Source of the DNA: Hsuehochloa calcarea
Taxonomy: Eukaryota; Streptophyta; Magnoliopsida; Poales; Poaceae
Length of the DNA: 64,000 nt
Assembly (NCBI GenBank): GCA_036346395.1
Contig: CM070615.1
Location: 3,725,534 to 3,789,533 of the forward strand
Direction of reading: 5' to 3'
A model generated the notes under the pieces. That model saw only the letters and a program-made list of their open reading frames with translations, was not told where the DNA came from and made no database searches. Positions 1-11,465 of the stretch are shown in pieces (positions within the stretch are counted from its first letter, which is position 1; every line of letters begins with the position of its first letter). Made by a program: the position numbers and the translations under genes.

Positions 1-287
1 ATGTTTCTACTTGCTAGTTTTCAGAGGGCATGGCTAGCAATTCATGTGGCTAGCTGAAAATACGATAAAAATTGATTAGGTCTAAAGATTTATCACAGAC
101 GGTTCCAACCAGTATCACAGACGGTTCGTGGTTGGAACCGTCTGTGATAAGAGTTATCACAGACGGTTCGTGGTTGGAGCTGTCTGTGATAACCGCCTGT
201 TATCACAGACATAAAATTTCAGACGGTTCAAAAACCGTCTGTGATGACTGTTACGAACCGTCTGTGATGAGTTTTTCTGTAGTAGTG
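1..287. mobile_element. CACTA (En/Spm-like) transposon end with subterminal repeats
   Basis: The right end reads, on the minus strand, CACTACTACAGAAAAAC (271-287), the terminal inverted repeat type of grass CACTA elements. Inward of it lie repeated units of ATCACAGACGGTT and its complement between about 92 and 270, in both orientations, as expected of the subterminal transposase-binding repeats of this superfamily. The other end is not seen and may lie before the window. No transposase is encoded here, so this is a non-autonomous copy or a fragment. The same repeat motif returns near 15550, 22380, 22990, 30760 and 31550. Confidence 0.75.
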
Positions 288-733
288 TGCCCTTTATATA
301 GATAAAACACCCTTACATTGATAAAACAGAAAGAAAGAAAACAAGATAAGAAGAGAGCTCATCAGCCCCGACAGGCAACCAATCTCATAAATATTTACAT
401 AGTCATAAACTAGATATCTTCTGGCGAACTAACCAACTTCTTCAGGGACCTCCATGCAAAACCGAAGGCCGCACAAACACACTAGAACAAAGTTACAAAC
501 ACACCGAGACACTAAGCAAGCGAGAATGAAAAACACCAAGAAACCCAACAAACTGAAGCTGAACTAGTACTAAACACATAATTAAGCCTCCCTGTTCTTT
601 TAGCTTTCTCCTTCGAGATCCTACCACCACCCGGTAACCTCACCCAGCATGCAAGGCGTGTACCAGGTGGTGCCAGGATCTCGAGACCTACGCCCACAGA
701 GCACAGCACAGCACTAGCTCGCCGACCGACCAG
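288..733. other. No gene seen; probable 3' flank of the OVATE gene
   Basis: Ordinary AT-rich sequence between the CACTA end and the stop codon of the minus-strand OVATE gene. The part nearest 733 is probably its 3' UTR. The open frame at 512-709 shows no family features. Confidence 0.4.
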
Positions 734-1439
734 TCAATAGTGGTAGTGGTAGTGATACGCCGGCGGCGGGGGAGCGGGTGGCGCGACGAGCTGGGCGCAG
801 ACCTCGGCGAAGGCGGTGAGGATGGCGGCGTGGTGGCGCGGCGCGTTGAGGGCGAGCAGGCGGCGGAGCATGCAGCGGAGGTCCTCCCAGTCGCAGAGCC
901 CCATCTCCACCACCATCTGCACCATGCTCTCCCGGAAGTCGGCTCGCGGGTCCGACGACTCCTTCTCCACCGCCACCGACGACGTCCTCCTCCTCCTCCG
1001 CCTCCGCCTCCTCCATCTTCTCGTACCTCTTCTTCACCTTATTGATACGCTTCTTCCTGGCAACCGGCGCCGGCGCCGGCGTCGGCAACGACTCCTTGGC
1101 CATCTTGTGGGGCGGTGGGTCTTGCTTGTAGACGCGGGAGGAGTAGTAGTTGGAGGAGGAGGTGGTGGTGTAGGTGGCGGTGGAGGAGGAGGAGAAGGAG
1201 GCGGTGGAGGCGGAGGAGGGGAAGAAGGAAGAGGAGGAGTGGGAGTGGGAGTGGGAGTGGGAGTGGGAGCCGCCGCTCCTCGGCTTCGGGGAGGGCCTGA
1301 GGAAGGAGGGCAGGCTCATGAGCAGCTGCCTCGGGCGGCGCGGCCGGCAGCCGCAGCCGGTGTCGACGACCGGCACGTGGCGCCACCGGCCGCCGACCGG
1401 GAAGTGCCTGCCGCTCCGCCGCGCCCTGGACGATGACAT
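734..1439 (-). CDS. OFP: OVATE family protein (OFP), frameshifted in this sequence
   Basis: OFPs are plant transcriptional repressors that act with TALE homeodomain and TRM proteins and set organ shape. The start is the ATG at 1439; the usual OFP N-terminus follows (basic stretch, then a DTGCGCR-like motif at about residues 27-33). After it come an SH-repeat (GAGTGG microsatellite near 1240-1270), Ser/Thr-rich sequence, a basic KKRINKVKKRYEKM segment and an acidic run. The C-terminal OVATE domain (SSDPRADFRESMVQMVVEMG...WEDL...LL.LN...H..I..AF) is complete but lies in another frame (734 to about 976). A one-base shift is needed near 980-1000, inside a GAG/GTC low-complexity run, to join them; joined length would be about 235 residues, normal for the family, which is usually intronless. 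Either the allele is broken or the sequence has an indel error. The protein ends in a Tyr-His repeat. Confidence 0.85.
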
Positions 1440-2400
1440 GGCAGCTGCTAAAGCTTAGCTAGCTAGGCGGCTAGGCCTAGCAGGGAGCCTGGGACTTGGG
1501 AGGGTGTCGCGAACTCGAGAGGTAGGAGAGAGACGGCTCCACGTTGCTACTACTAGTAGCCTTGGTGGTGGGGCCATCGCTCCTTCCTTCCTCCCCTCCG
1601 GATAGCTCGCCCAATATGCTTGACCCAACCGTCCCACGTATGCATCCGGGTCTCTCTATCTTAATTTCTGCAAGTGAAGCTGTGTGTACCGGCCGGGTTA
1701 TATATTTCAGAACAACACGTACGCATGTCCACTTTGGGCAGGAAGCGGTCTTAACAAAGTCTTTACCTACAAATTACTAGCACAATCTCGTTAGCAAATT
1801 TCATCTGCAACTAATTCTAGAAGAAATTAACTGCGTCTCATTTTGTGCACTGTGCCCCGGCATTCTTACTGGCATATAAAAGCTGCACCAGTAATAGTAA
1901 TTCCTCTTCACCCCCTTCTGAAAAGCTAGTTCTACAGGGTTGAAAACCAACGAAAAAAAAATACTACTAATGCAGCAGTTCTACATTCATTTGGATCCAT
2001 CGTTTTCGTACACTTATGTGCGCAGCTAATAGAGGCAAGTAGCATCGTTAAGAGTGCGACAGTATTTGGATTGAAGTACATGTGAATTATTCGTTTTTTT
2101 CTCACTAGTTTAAATTTTAATGGATTAGTTTGTGTATGGAACTCAATATGGTATCAAGGCTAAAAGGTTTTGACTTCAAGACTCGGTGACGCAATTAAAA
2201 AAATTGCATACCACTACTATTCAACGTCTTAGGTTTACATGAGAGAGTGTGTTGAAATATAAATGAATTGTCCGTCTTTTCTTATCAGTTTAAGTTTTTG
2301 GTTGTTAGTGCAAAATAGTACTCCAATTAATCTACATGGATCGCTAAAGCCTACCTACACGTTACATCCCTAAAAACCAGAAGAGTAGTTTTTCAAAAAA
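1440..2400. other. OVATE upstream region; possible decayed LTR remnant at 2080-2310
   Basis: Upstream DNA of the minus-strand OVATE gene; a TATATAA-like string on the minus strand near 1697-1705 is a weak candidate promoter element. Around 2085-2135 and 2262-2312 two similar T-rich segments flank a TGGTATCAAGG string (about 2150), which resembles a tRNA-Met primer binding site. This could be a decayed small copia-like (TRIM-type) element, but both repeats are poor. Confidence 0.25.
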
Positions 2401-3430
2401 AAAACAAGTGAATGATTTTTTACAAGGAAAACCTAGTTTTTTATAGAAAGTACGTAGAGGTCCTTACAAAGATACAAACAAAAAACGCTGGGAACACTAG
2501 CTCATAGTGCAAGGACAGAATAACTAGATCACAACCCAAACTAGCCTATTACAGAAAGAGATTCAGATTTATTCAAAGGGCAAAAGCTTTTAGTCCAATC
2601 TTCAGCTGCCGCCAAGAAGCAGTCCAACTTACTTCGATTAGCCCCTTTGATGAGAACACTCCAATGCTATAAACCAGACATAAATTTAAAAATCACTTAC
2701 ATTGGTTGCTTAAGAAAACTCTTCTCAATCGCCATTCTATTCCTAAATTTCCATATATATTCCAAGTCGAATCTGCAAAACTAAAGAAAACAACAGTATT
2801 ATACTCATTAGCCCCCCTCTCCAACCAATTCAATTGGAAATCGTGTAAAGACCTTGGTATATGCCCCCAGCTTAGCACCTCTTTCATACAAAACTATTTT
2901 TTTTTGCTAAAATACAAGAGAACAAGACATGATCAATACTTTCTACAAAGCCACACAAAATACAATTTGCATCCCCTTTCCAACCCCTTTGTTTAAGTTG
3001 ATCTAAAGTTTGTACTCTGTTATGATAGCATTGCCATATGAAGATTTTAACCTTTAGAGCTATTTTGCTTTTCCACGATTTTTGCATTTTCCTACATATT
3101 ACACCCCGAAAATCATCTATCTGTACAAAGACTTAACTGAGAACAAACCAGATTTCTCAAGACACCAAACAACTTTGTCCAGATTCTCATTGAGACCAAC
3201 ATATCCATGATAGACTTTTTCATAATCTCCCATTGGGGGCTACCTCCTCTTTCCAAAATTCCTAATGAAAGTGATATTCCACAAGTCTCCTATCAGCCAA
3301 TTCGCAACACTCATATCAGGAACCTGTCGTGTATTAAAAAGCTTGTTGAGCTCCCCAATCCAAACGTCACCCATAAAGAAATATTACGTCCATTACCAAT
3401 CTTATATCTAGCATCTAAACAAATTTAATT
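2400..3430 (-). mobile_element. LINE (non-LTR retrotransposon) 3' remnant, RT C-terminus and zf-RVT
   Basis: Read on the minus strand from about 3430, the translation begins RYKIGNGRNISLW, the conserved motif after the reverse transcriptase core in plant LINEs. It runs through an eroded FSVKSLY motif and reaches the zinc-binding reverse-transcriptase domain (zf-RVT) at 3087-2884: WKSKIALKVKIFIW...LKQRGWKGDANCILCG..ESIDHVLFSC. The next frame (2887-2693) continues with a DFQLNWLERG...FFSFA segment typical of the domain's end. Stops and frameshifts (near 3310, 3255, 3115 and 2887) show that it is dead. The 5' part and the endonuclease are absent, as in 5'-truncated LINE insertions. Confidence 0.75.
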
Positions 3431-5425
3431 ATCACTTTCTGCAGAGTTTTCCAAAAACGGGATTGGTGCACGAAACTGATAACTAACGTACAATATCTTC
3501 AGTTGAGCTCGAACGTGGCGATGATCTGTAATATGGAGTATTCTACATACTGTATTGTACTACTTACGTATCTTGAAGACTTTGTGATCAGCAATGTATA
3601 TATATGTTGGAACGTTTACGCGCAAAGCTATCTACTTAATTAGCAAGCATACCTACGAGAGGAGAAATGTAGAATTACTAGGGTAGATTTATTCATAAAA
3701 GAATTATTAGATTAAAGGATCAGTTTGTGGTTATTATGTAACACCGTGAAATCTAGTTGGTCGTATCATTAGATTAAAGGACCAGTTTGTGGTTGTTGCC
3801 TAACACTGTGGAATCTAGTTAGCCATACGAATGTTTACTATGTATGTTAATAAGTTTTGTTTTTGCGTGGAATATTAGTAATGTTTTGACGTTAACAGTA
3901 AATAAAATTATTTCAACTAACAGTTAAATCTAAAATACAAATAGATAAATGCTTTTGAAAATCCACTGGAATGAAACAAAACGGAGACAAATGCTAGCCA
4001 GTACTGGGCTCAACTCAAGTACACCCTCTATTAAAGAATATATACGACATTTCGAACATTAGCACATGATCTCTAACATATAACTTTAACCACCGTAGTT
4101 CTATACGAATTAGTTGGTAAAAGTTTATGAAATTATTGTACTATATGGAAATATTTTTTTATAACAAATACAATAATTTCTGATTAAAAATATCATGATA
4201 TATTTCTGATCAAAAGCGAGCAGCGACAATGCACAAATGTACTGTGAAGCGGATATACCTCCTAGCTAGAGGGAGCAGGTGGAATCCTCCGACCCGGGAG
4301 TGGGGACTTCAACCCGGTCAACACTAGGGCTAGGAAAACTCGACAGGTGAGGCCGAGCGGAATCAACGGAAATATGGAATGGCATCGGGATTGGGCGTGC
4401 GTGATATCATATGCAATGCAGCAGAATAGTTGGCTTTCGAACGGATGGAATAGAAACAGCACTGCGCCTACAGTACCGTGACTAGCAGTGAGTGAGTACT
4501 CACGATTAATTGCTCGTCACTGCAGCTGCCCAACGCGCCGGCCAAGGGCTTTTTCTTCTGCACTGCACGCTAGCTTGCTCGTGCATGCGACGAATGAATC
4601 ATCACGCACACGTACGTCTTTATTTACGGACCGGCCAGCACGTACATGCACAAAATTAATCCATCACTCAGTACATATGGAGTACTACTTCCCTGTTACA
4701 CACACACATGTGTGTGTATACACACAGCCATACGGGAGTATTAGGGGCGGATCTAGGATAAAATATTAGATAGGGCGAGTCGCGGTCTCACAGGTTGCGA
4801 CGTGGCCGTACGTATCACGGGCGTCCTCCTTGCGTTTCTTTTATGAATCTACAATATATTGTATGTAATCCATTGGAGGCTATATTATGGAGATGGCATT
4901 CCTGGACCTGCATTTGAGGCTGTTTGTTTCATCTTGGACATGTCACTGGTGTCTGGTGGTGAGGTTCTCCTACATGAGATCTACAATAGTACAACCAGTA
5001 AACCACATTATTATAATATATTATAGTACCGATTGATCCTAAAAATTACAAATGGGCATGAAACAATCAATCTCACATTATCCTCGGCAAGCAGGGGAAG
5101 GTGGATGACGATATATCCATTAAAGAATTCTTTTCACATATATAAGAATGTGGTTCATTGAGGTATTGTATCAAACAGTGGTGTGCAAACTCACTTTAAT
5201 AGCAATGAGGCGATGCTTGCGAAGCCGCCGAGTGGGAGAGCCGGAGGCAGAGCGAGAGGAGGCTGGAGTGGGAGAGCCAAGGTCGGAGGTCGAGTGCGAG
5301 GCGAAGAGGAAGTCTTGCAATTGTCGTCGGGTCATGTTGTCTGTCAGGGAAAACGCAGGCGGGGCGGCTCGGCTACTGGGCGGCCTTGACCTTGCCCTAT
5401 TCTTGGAGCCGCTACGGGAGTATAC
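3431..5425. other. No gene seen
   Basis: AT-rich intergenic DNA. The open frames at 4262-4462, 4488-4769 and 5148-5492 show no family features and are probably chance. A short direct repeat occurs at about 3700-3820 (two copies of a segment containing GATTAAAGGA.CAGTTTGTGGTT). A CA/TG-rich palindromic run (CACACACATGTGTGTGT) lies at about 4700-4725. Confidence 0.35.
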
Positions 5426-6963
5426 TGTAGTTGGAACAAACCGAAGACGAAATACTCGCTTGGCAGAATTCCACGGAAAAAACGTTCGGTAGAACGCTCA
5501 CGCTGGAAGCCGAAACACTACTTACTTACTCAGGACGGCTACTTATATTGGTCACGACTTCAACTTGAGTAACACACGGATTTAACTCAAGACAACGAAC
5601 ATATTTCCTCGATGTCCCAGACTTAACACTACTTACTTGACTCAGGACGGCGAACACATCTTCTCAATGTTCCGGACTCGACTCCGTATCATAGCAATGT
5701 TGGTTCATCATCGCTAAGAGCTTCAGCAAGAAGCGCTTTCTCCTTCTTCGACTTGCGGCATTCTGAAGCAAAGTATCAAAAAAAATCCTGACAATTATAA
5801 CATCTCACATTTGTCTTGTCAAATTTTGAATTCTTGCCGCCTCAGCTACCACCACTGTTAGGGCCGCCGAAAAAACCCTCGCCTTTGCCTTTTGCTGATC
5901 GGGCCTCCCACTCGGCGTGAGTTAGTAGCAGCTAATCATCTTCATTGTTGACATATCCTCGGATCCGTTTCTCGTGCACCTTCGAGCGACCAATCAACTC
6001 CTCAACCATCATCACTTTGAGATCGCCAAACTGCTCAATGGCGAAGATGATTTGTAAAAACTTTCCAGAAACTATCCGAATGAACTTTCTCACAATATAG
6101 CTTTCTTCCATCTTGTCCTCCAAGACTCGGATTTGGTTGACAATCGTCGTCAACCTCATGGCGAAGTCATCGATCGACTCCTTCTCTTTCATGCGCATCC
6201 CCTCCAACCCACTCTTGAGAGTCTGTACTCGTGCTTCCTTGACTCAATTGGCGCCAAGATATATCGTCTTCAATGTCTTCCACGCAGCTTTAGCCTTCTC
6301 CTTTGCCGCTAGTAGGAAGAGTGTTTTCTCCGAGATGCCTCCATAAATCACCGCCAAGGCCATCTGATTCTTGCGTACATCGACGTTGTCGTCCTCGATC
6401 ACGTCCCACACTCCCTGAGCGCGCATATACACCTTCATCTTGATAACTTATACTGCCTAATTGCTCTTGGTGAGCATCGGATATTGTAGCGAAACAGCGG
6501 AACTCTCCTTCGTCATCACACCAGACGTCGCCTCGTCACTGGTGACACAACTTTCCGGAGAGCGCGGTATGATTTTGGACATACACGGATCAAGAACTCA
6601 GGTTCTGATACCAATTGTTGGAACAAACCGAAGACGAAATACTCACTCGGCGGAATTCCATGGAAAAAAAAACGTTCGGTAGAACGCTCATGTTGGAAGT
6701 CGGAAGACACGTACGCTATGTCTCTGGATGTCGTTGGAAGGAACACATGCACATGACCTCGTTGTGCAGAAACCGATCACGAGCTGGAAGCAATACTCGG
6801 CAAGAAGTGACAGGGATTTATTTTTTTGTGCTGTGTCTCTTCTTTTCTATTGCTTACTTATCATTGCTTCGCTTCCTATTACATACTTCTAAAGGCTATG
6901 AATACGACTCAACGTCGGACTCGGACTCGACATGAAGCCTACTCGGATACGGCCAGTATGGCG
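5426..6963 (-). mobile_element. Ty1/copia-type element, internally deleted (LTR-gag-LTR)
   Basis: Two related segments beginning near 5426 and at 6616 share TTGGAACAAACCGAAGACG and following bases, and act as LTRs. The right LTR (6616-6963) starts with TG next to a primer binding site that reads TGGTATCAGAACC on the minus strand (about 6600-6613), matching initiator tRNA-Met. Between the LTRs lies only a minus-strand gag remnant; protease, integrase and RT are missing. The 5-bp string TATAC flanks both sides (5421-5425 and 6964-6968), a probable target-site duplication if the LTR ends are mutated CG for CA and the left start carries an insertion. The left LTR diverges strongly after about 100 bases. 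Confidence 0.7.
5740..6530 (-). pseudogene. copia gag (UBN2-type) pseudogene
   Basis: From about 6530 on the minus strand the translation reads MTKESS...Y.ML.KSN.AV..IKMKVYMRAQGVWDVIE, with two stops in the DUF4219-like N-terminus. The UBN2-type core follows (AKAAWKTLKTIYLG near 6260; MKEKESIDDFAMRLTTIVNQI near 6190; GDLKVMMVEELIG). It ends in a CCHC zinc knuckle, CYNCQDF...FASEC, at about 5790-5760, whose Gly-His part is disrupted by a stop. The sequence then runs straight toward the left LTR, so the pol region was deleted. Gag forms the virus-like particle in this superfamily; this copy cannot. Confidence 0.75.
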
Positions 6964-6969
6964 TATACA

Positions 6970-7626
6970 AACTCAAAAAACTAAACTTAGAAATTAACAA
7001 AGATTATCTAACATACTAGCTAGATTACTGAGCTGCTAGTGTCTGTGCCGTTCTGCACTGCAATTGCTTCAATGTATGCTGCTGCCGCTGCTGTTGCGAA
7101 ATGCCAATGTGTGCAGGGCTTTAATTCTTGGCTCCAGCCTCACCATCACAGTTCCCAAGCTGCTAGCTAGCCGGTGTTTTTTGCAGTCATCATTCATCCT
7201 CCTCTTCCATAAGCAAGCAGGACAGCAGGGTTTGTCACTTGGTCTGCACACGAAAGTCACGCTATGGTCGGTGCCCTGCAGTACTAAGCTTTAATTTTGG
7301 GTTAGAAAAGTTAAATAAGTCGGATGTAATCATTAGCAGTAACAAGTTAAACAGCTTTCACTACAATCGAGTCTAGCTGCGTGCGTGCAGGTCTTTGGGC
7401 TCAGGAATGGAGCATGCTGTGTCTGCAGGCTGCAATCCTTCAGAGCAGTTTTTCTCACTGGCAGTGGCCAGAATGCTTCAGTTCAGTTCAGTTCAGTTCA
7501 GGGATTTTAATTAAGGGCATATTATATCCGTGACATGTTTTACTCGTATGAGTATGTTTTGCGATGACTTGAAAATACCATCCGATAAAATATATATTAA
7601 TGGGCAGATCTCCAGCCTGCCTGATC

Positions 7627-7658
<32 letters not shown>

Positions 7659-9540
7659 TTTTTTTTTCTTCTGTCCAACCGTGAAAACTAAAATCCACAT
7701 GTAGATTTGAAAATAGTGCTGTGATGTGAGTAGTGCAATAGTTCCAATAAGTGCTTAGTACAATCCGTGTGGCGTCTTTGTTTTGAACCAAGGACTAGCT
7801 AAATGCGCATTTCGAGCCCCACTGACTACATATTATAGTTAATTTGTGAATTTTCCTGGTAATCTCTCGGTTGATGAGATTTTCAATAACCAATTGCACT
7901 CCTAAAAAACCTAGCGGAATATATATTTAGTGGGTTGTTTTTGAATCGGAAGGTTAATTTTCTTTAAAATTTGCGCGTTTTAGTTTTTGGAATAGCATCG
8001 CGAGGCTTCGACCACCTCAAGTTATTTTCTTCGAGAAAGATTGGCAGGAGGGGCCGCCTATTCATTCAAGCGGAAGTAGAAGAAACAACAATCCTCGCTG
8101 GTCCGGAGAACCAGCGGGAGCAAACTCAAACAGTTAACAGTACAAAGAAGCAGAGCCACCAAAAAAGCCACTATGAGCAGTGCTACGCTCGAGCAAAATC
8201 TCAAAAGAGTAGAAATCAAAGCACATTTAGAAACACGCTACTCACTACTGGTTGCAGATCATGTGCAGTACACATACTTGGTTCTCCGACCGTTGTTTAC
8301 GCATCTATTGTCACCAACTACTCGCCGCCTTATCTGCTGCTTCCGTGCTTCACCGTCACACGATTAAAGTCGTTGTCTTACTAAGTAGTATCGTAACTAG
8401 TAGTAGACAGCAACAATACGCTTTCTAGATATATTTAACCTAATCAAATTGGGTCAGCTGTGGTGCTTACTGCTCGACCAGGCCAAGCGACATAATCACG
8501 GATATGGTCTAGAACGTGCTGAACTGTGTGATAGTTCTGGTCGAAGATTCTACCATTCCGCTCTTTTCAACCAAAGCGTGTAGATAACAATGCCGTCTAA
8601 GTGTCTCCTTAGCAGATTTGCAGCAAATCAAATTCGAGTAAAGTTTTAGCAAATTCGAATTTTAGGACCGATTTTGACCGGTTTGAAGTTTTTTTCGGCC
8701 GAAAATCCGGCCGGTAACCCAAACTATGCTCCTTGACTCTTTTGCAATCATTAACCTCTGTTTTTGTCCCATCGGATCGCGAGTGTAGTATTCGGAGGCG
8801 GCAAGTTGAAATTCCGCAAGCCCAGCCATCTCACCACCTGACCTGAAGAACAAACTTGTCTAGCAAATGCGCAATGCAAAAGTGGGATGTTAGCTTGTCC
8901 TGCAAATCTGCAAGTGGTACATTGGTCCCTGTGAAATGTAAGTAAGCCTCCTAATATACGGATCATACGTACTTTTCAGGGTGACATGCACTCAGGCAGG
9001 CGGCAGCCATGCTTCTTCAGTCTTGTATTCTAATCATGGTTTTATGCCGGGACATGTACATGCAGCGATCATATGTGTTCCTGGACCAAGCCAGTATACC
9101 CATACTCAGAACTAGTCTGCTACTACAACAAAGCATGCATGCGCATACATGCTATTCTGGCATTAGGAAACACTGATCATCACTCCGAGAGTCAAAAGAC
9201 TGCAGCTTTTCGTCAGAATAGCAACGCTTCGATCGTCTCCACATGATGCATGCTGTATTATACTCCCTTAGCCGTTTGGCCTGTGAAAGCACCAACAGCT
9301 AGCTTTTCATTATTGCGAGATTTGCAGCTAGCGTTTATCCCCCTTGCGTGCGTGCAAACGCCGAGCATCCCGACAAGAACCCAGCGGCAGCGTCTTGCTA
9401 CAACTTCAATCCCTGGGGCCGACGACCTCTCTCATGTTTTTGCTTCTCAGACACTGACCTGGTTGGTAGTATTGATCGGCAACTAGTTATTAGTCCAAGA
9501 AAAACACTGACCTGGATCGGCAACTGGTTATTAGATAGAG
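6970..9540. other. No gene seen; microsatellites
   Basis: No coding region is convincing. A pentanucleotide run (TTCAG)n lies at about 7478-7500 and a (GA)n run at 7627-7648. The open frames at 7064-7294 and 7971-8384 lack family features. A short duplicated segment (CTGACCTGG...GATCGGCAACT..TTATTAG) occurs at about 9456-9530. Confidence 0.35.
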
Positions 9541-9899
9541 AACAAATGAACTTGATGCTAGGTGCATGGATGAGAGAAAAACCTATTGGTAGACAGATTC
9601 ATTTCAAACTGAGTTCTGAACTCGACTTTTGTGGCTGTGTTAAGTTGTGTGGAGATCATGTAGATGATTCTAATCTTAGTATTGAACAATTGACAATGAC
9701 GTCAAGGTATTTGGGGTTTAAACTCTCGATTTTTGTAAAGTTCCTGCTGACTGTCAGGCAAGAGGTTTGAAAAAATTGGAATTTTGGAAAACGCCAAAAT
9801 CACTTGTGTAGGAATGTAAGATGATGTGTTTGCACCAGATCTCATAGAAAATAGAGTTTCAAGGAAAAACTAGATAGAGTTTGAAATTTTCATAGAAGG

Positions 9900-11465
9900 T
9901 GCAGCTGAGACTTGGGAAAATTCCTAGAGCGGTTCGACTGGCCATTTGCCGTTGGTGAGACCGGTGGGGTGGTTTGACCAGTCAGGTGGTGGTCAAAACA
10001 GTAGGCTGGCGGTCAGACCAATCAAGGGCGGCAGTTTGACTAGCTATAAGGTTTTCATGCGCTAAGAAGGCGGTGAATTTTGTGGGTTTGGCCAAAATAA
10101 TGGGTTTCGGTACATAGATGTTGTATGAGGCATGTTTTGGCTAACGTGGGTCAAGTAAAAAAATATACACGTAATTAATTTATTGGTCTATTGTTGTGCA
10201 GGTGGTTTTGAGTCAAATACGATCAATGATGAGGATGATTGGGACTAGGCTAGAAGAGAGTGAGGTCCACAACGATCGATGATGCCGAATGAAGTGGTTG
10301 GACTAAAAAATGGCGTAAGATGGACAAGAATGACCGAACGAGAAGTCTAGTGCAACGAGTTGCATCAAGTGGCTTAGGGCCGGTGCAAGTGTCATGATGG
10401 TTCTAGTGGGAGCCGGATGGGAGAGACTCGCCAACACAAAGAGAGCTAATGATGAACCTACAGATGACGAAGCATGAGATTGCTTCATGTTGATTGGACT
10501 AGGCCTTTGGAGAAGGATCATAAAGGGTATTTTGGTATCTTTACCAAAATACCGGGTTGATAACCTTCGAGAAACTGCAGTGCGAGACAGTGCAAAGTAG
10601 ATGCAGTTTAGTCAAGAGAAGACAGAGTTGACGAAGAGACAAATTCGGGAGACCCAATTCGTCGTCTGCTTTGAGAAACGTGCGTGAGTGTAAACCCGTT
10701 TATGTGTGTGGCTTAACCGGTGTCCGAAAAGGTTTTCTCTCTAGACCTAGCCTCCACTATAAAAGGGAGGAGTACAAGATTTGCACTCATCCTCTCAAGT
10801 TTAGGAAACCCTAATTTTTGAGTTAGGGAAAGTGGAGAGGTAGAGAGACTAGGGTTTGAGATAGAAGGATTGATTGAGTGCTCACGTAGGGACCTTTTTG
10901 TCCTCCATGGTGGAGTAACTGTAATCCAACAATCTCTTGAATCAATTCAAGCAAAGTTTGCCATAAGATGAGTTTTATCTTGTTCTTACTCTCCCTTTGG
11001 TGCCTTTAGGATATTTGCATTCCTAGTATTTTGATTGGATCTTTTCATGTGATCTATCTTTCTAGTACTTGTGGGAATTGATATAGGGTCAAGATAAATT
11101 CGTAGAACCTTGGCTTTGATCGCCCTCGTCGTAGATTAAAATAGGTTTCTAGCCTTCTTGATGAGCTATGTTTGAAATTTCAAGGGATTTAGATATAAGA
11201 ATCAAAAGTTTGATCGATTTGAGATCACTTTGAGTTGCTGATCCTACAGGTGGCGGTCAGAGCGGCCAGGCCTTGGCGGTTAGACCAGCCAGGAGGATTT
11301 GTCCTGGGGTTTTTCGGTTTCATGGCAAGACTTTCGTTGTGTTCTTGTGTCTCTTATCTTCATAGTTTTCATAGCTATTGTAGTGAAGAAAGAATTGAAT
11401 ACCGAGGTGATGAAATAGAGTAGGTGCTCCTATTCACCCCTTCTAGTCGTCTTTTTGGTCCAACA
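9900..11465 (+). mobile_element. Solo LTR, copia-like, left edge unresolved
   Basis: The right end reads CCTATTCACCCC.TCTAGTCG...GGTCCAACA (about 11430-11465), a typical terminus of a grass LTR family ending in CA. No primer binding site follows, so no internal region is attached. A TATA box (TATAAAAGG, 10758-10766) precedes a plausible start region and an AAACCCTA leader, which sets the plus orientation. CGGTC/GACCGG-like repeats at 9930-10040 and 11250-11300 match the style of the solo LTR at 56787-59315, whose end is related. The left edge lies somewhere between 9540 and 9960; no target duplication was found. Confidence 0.55.

Noticed and set aside
740..1458. Plus-strand open frames over the OVATE gene
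   Set aside because: They are GC-rich shadows of the minus-strand gene; their Arg/Gly/Val repeats come from the reverse reading of Ser/His/Glu runs.
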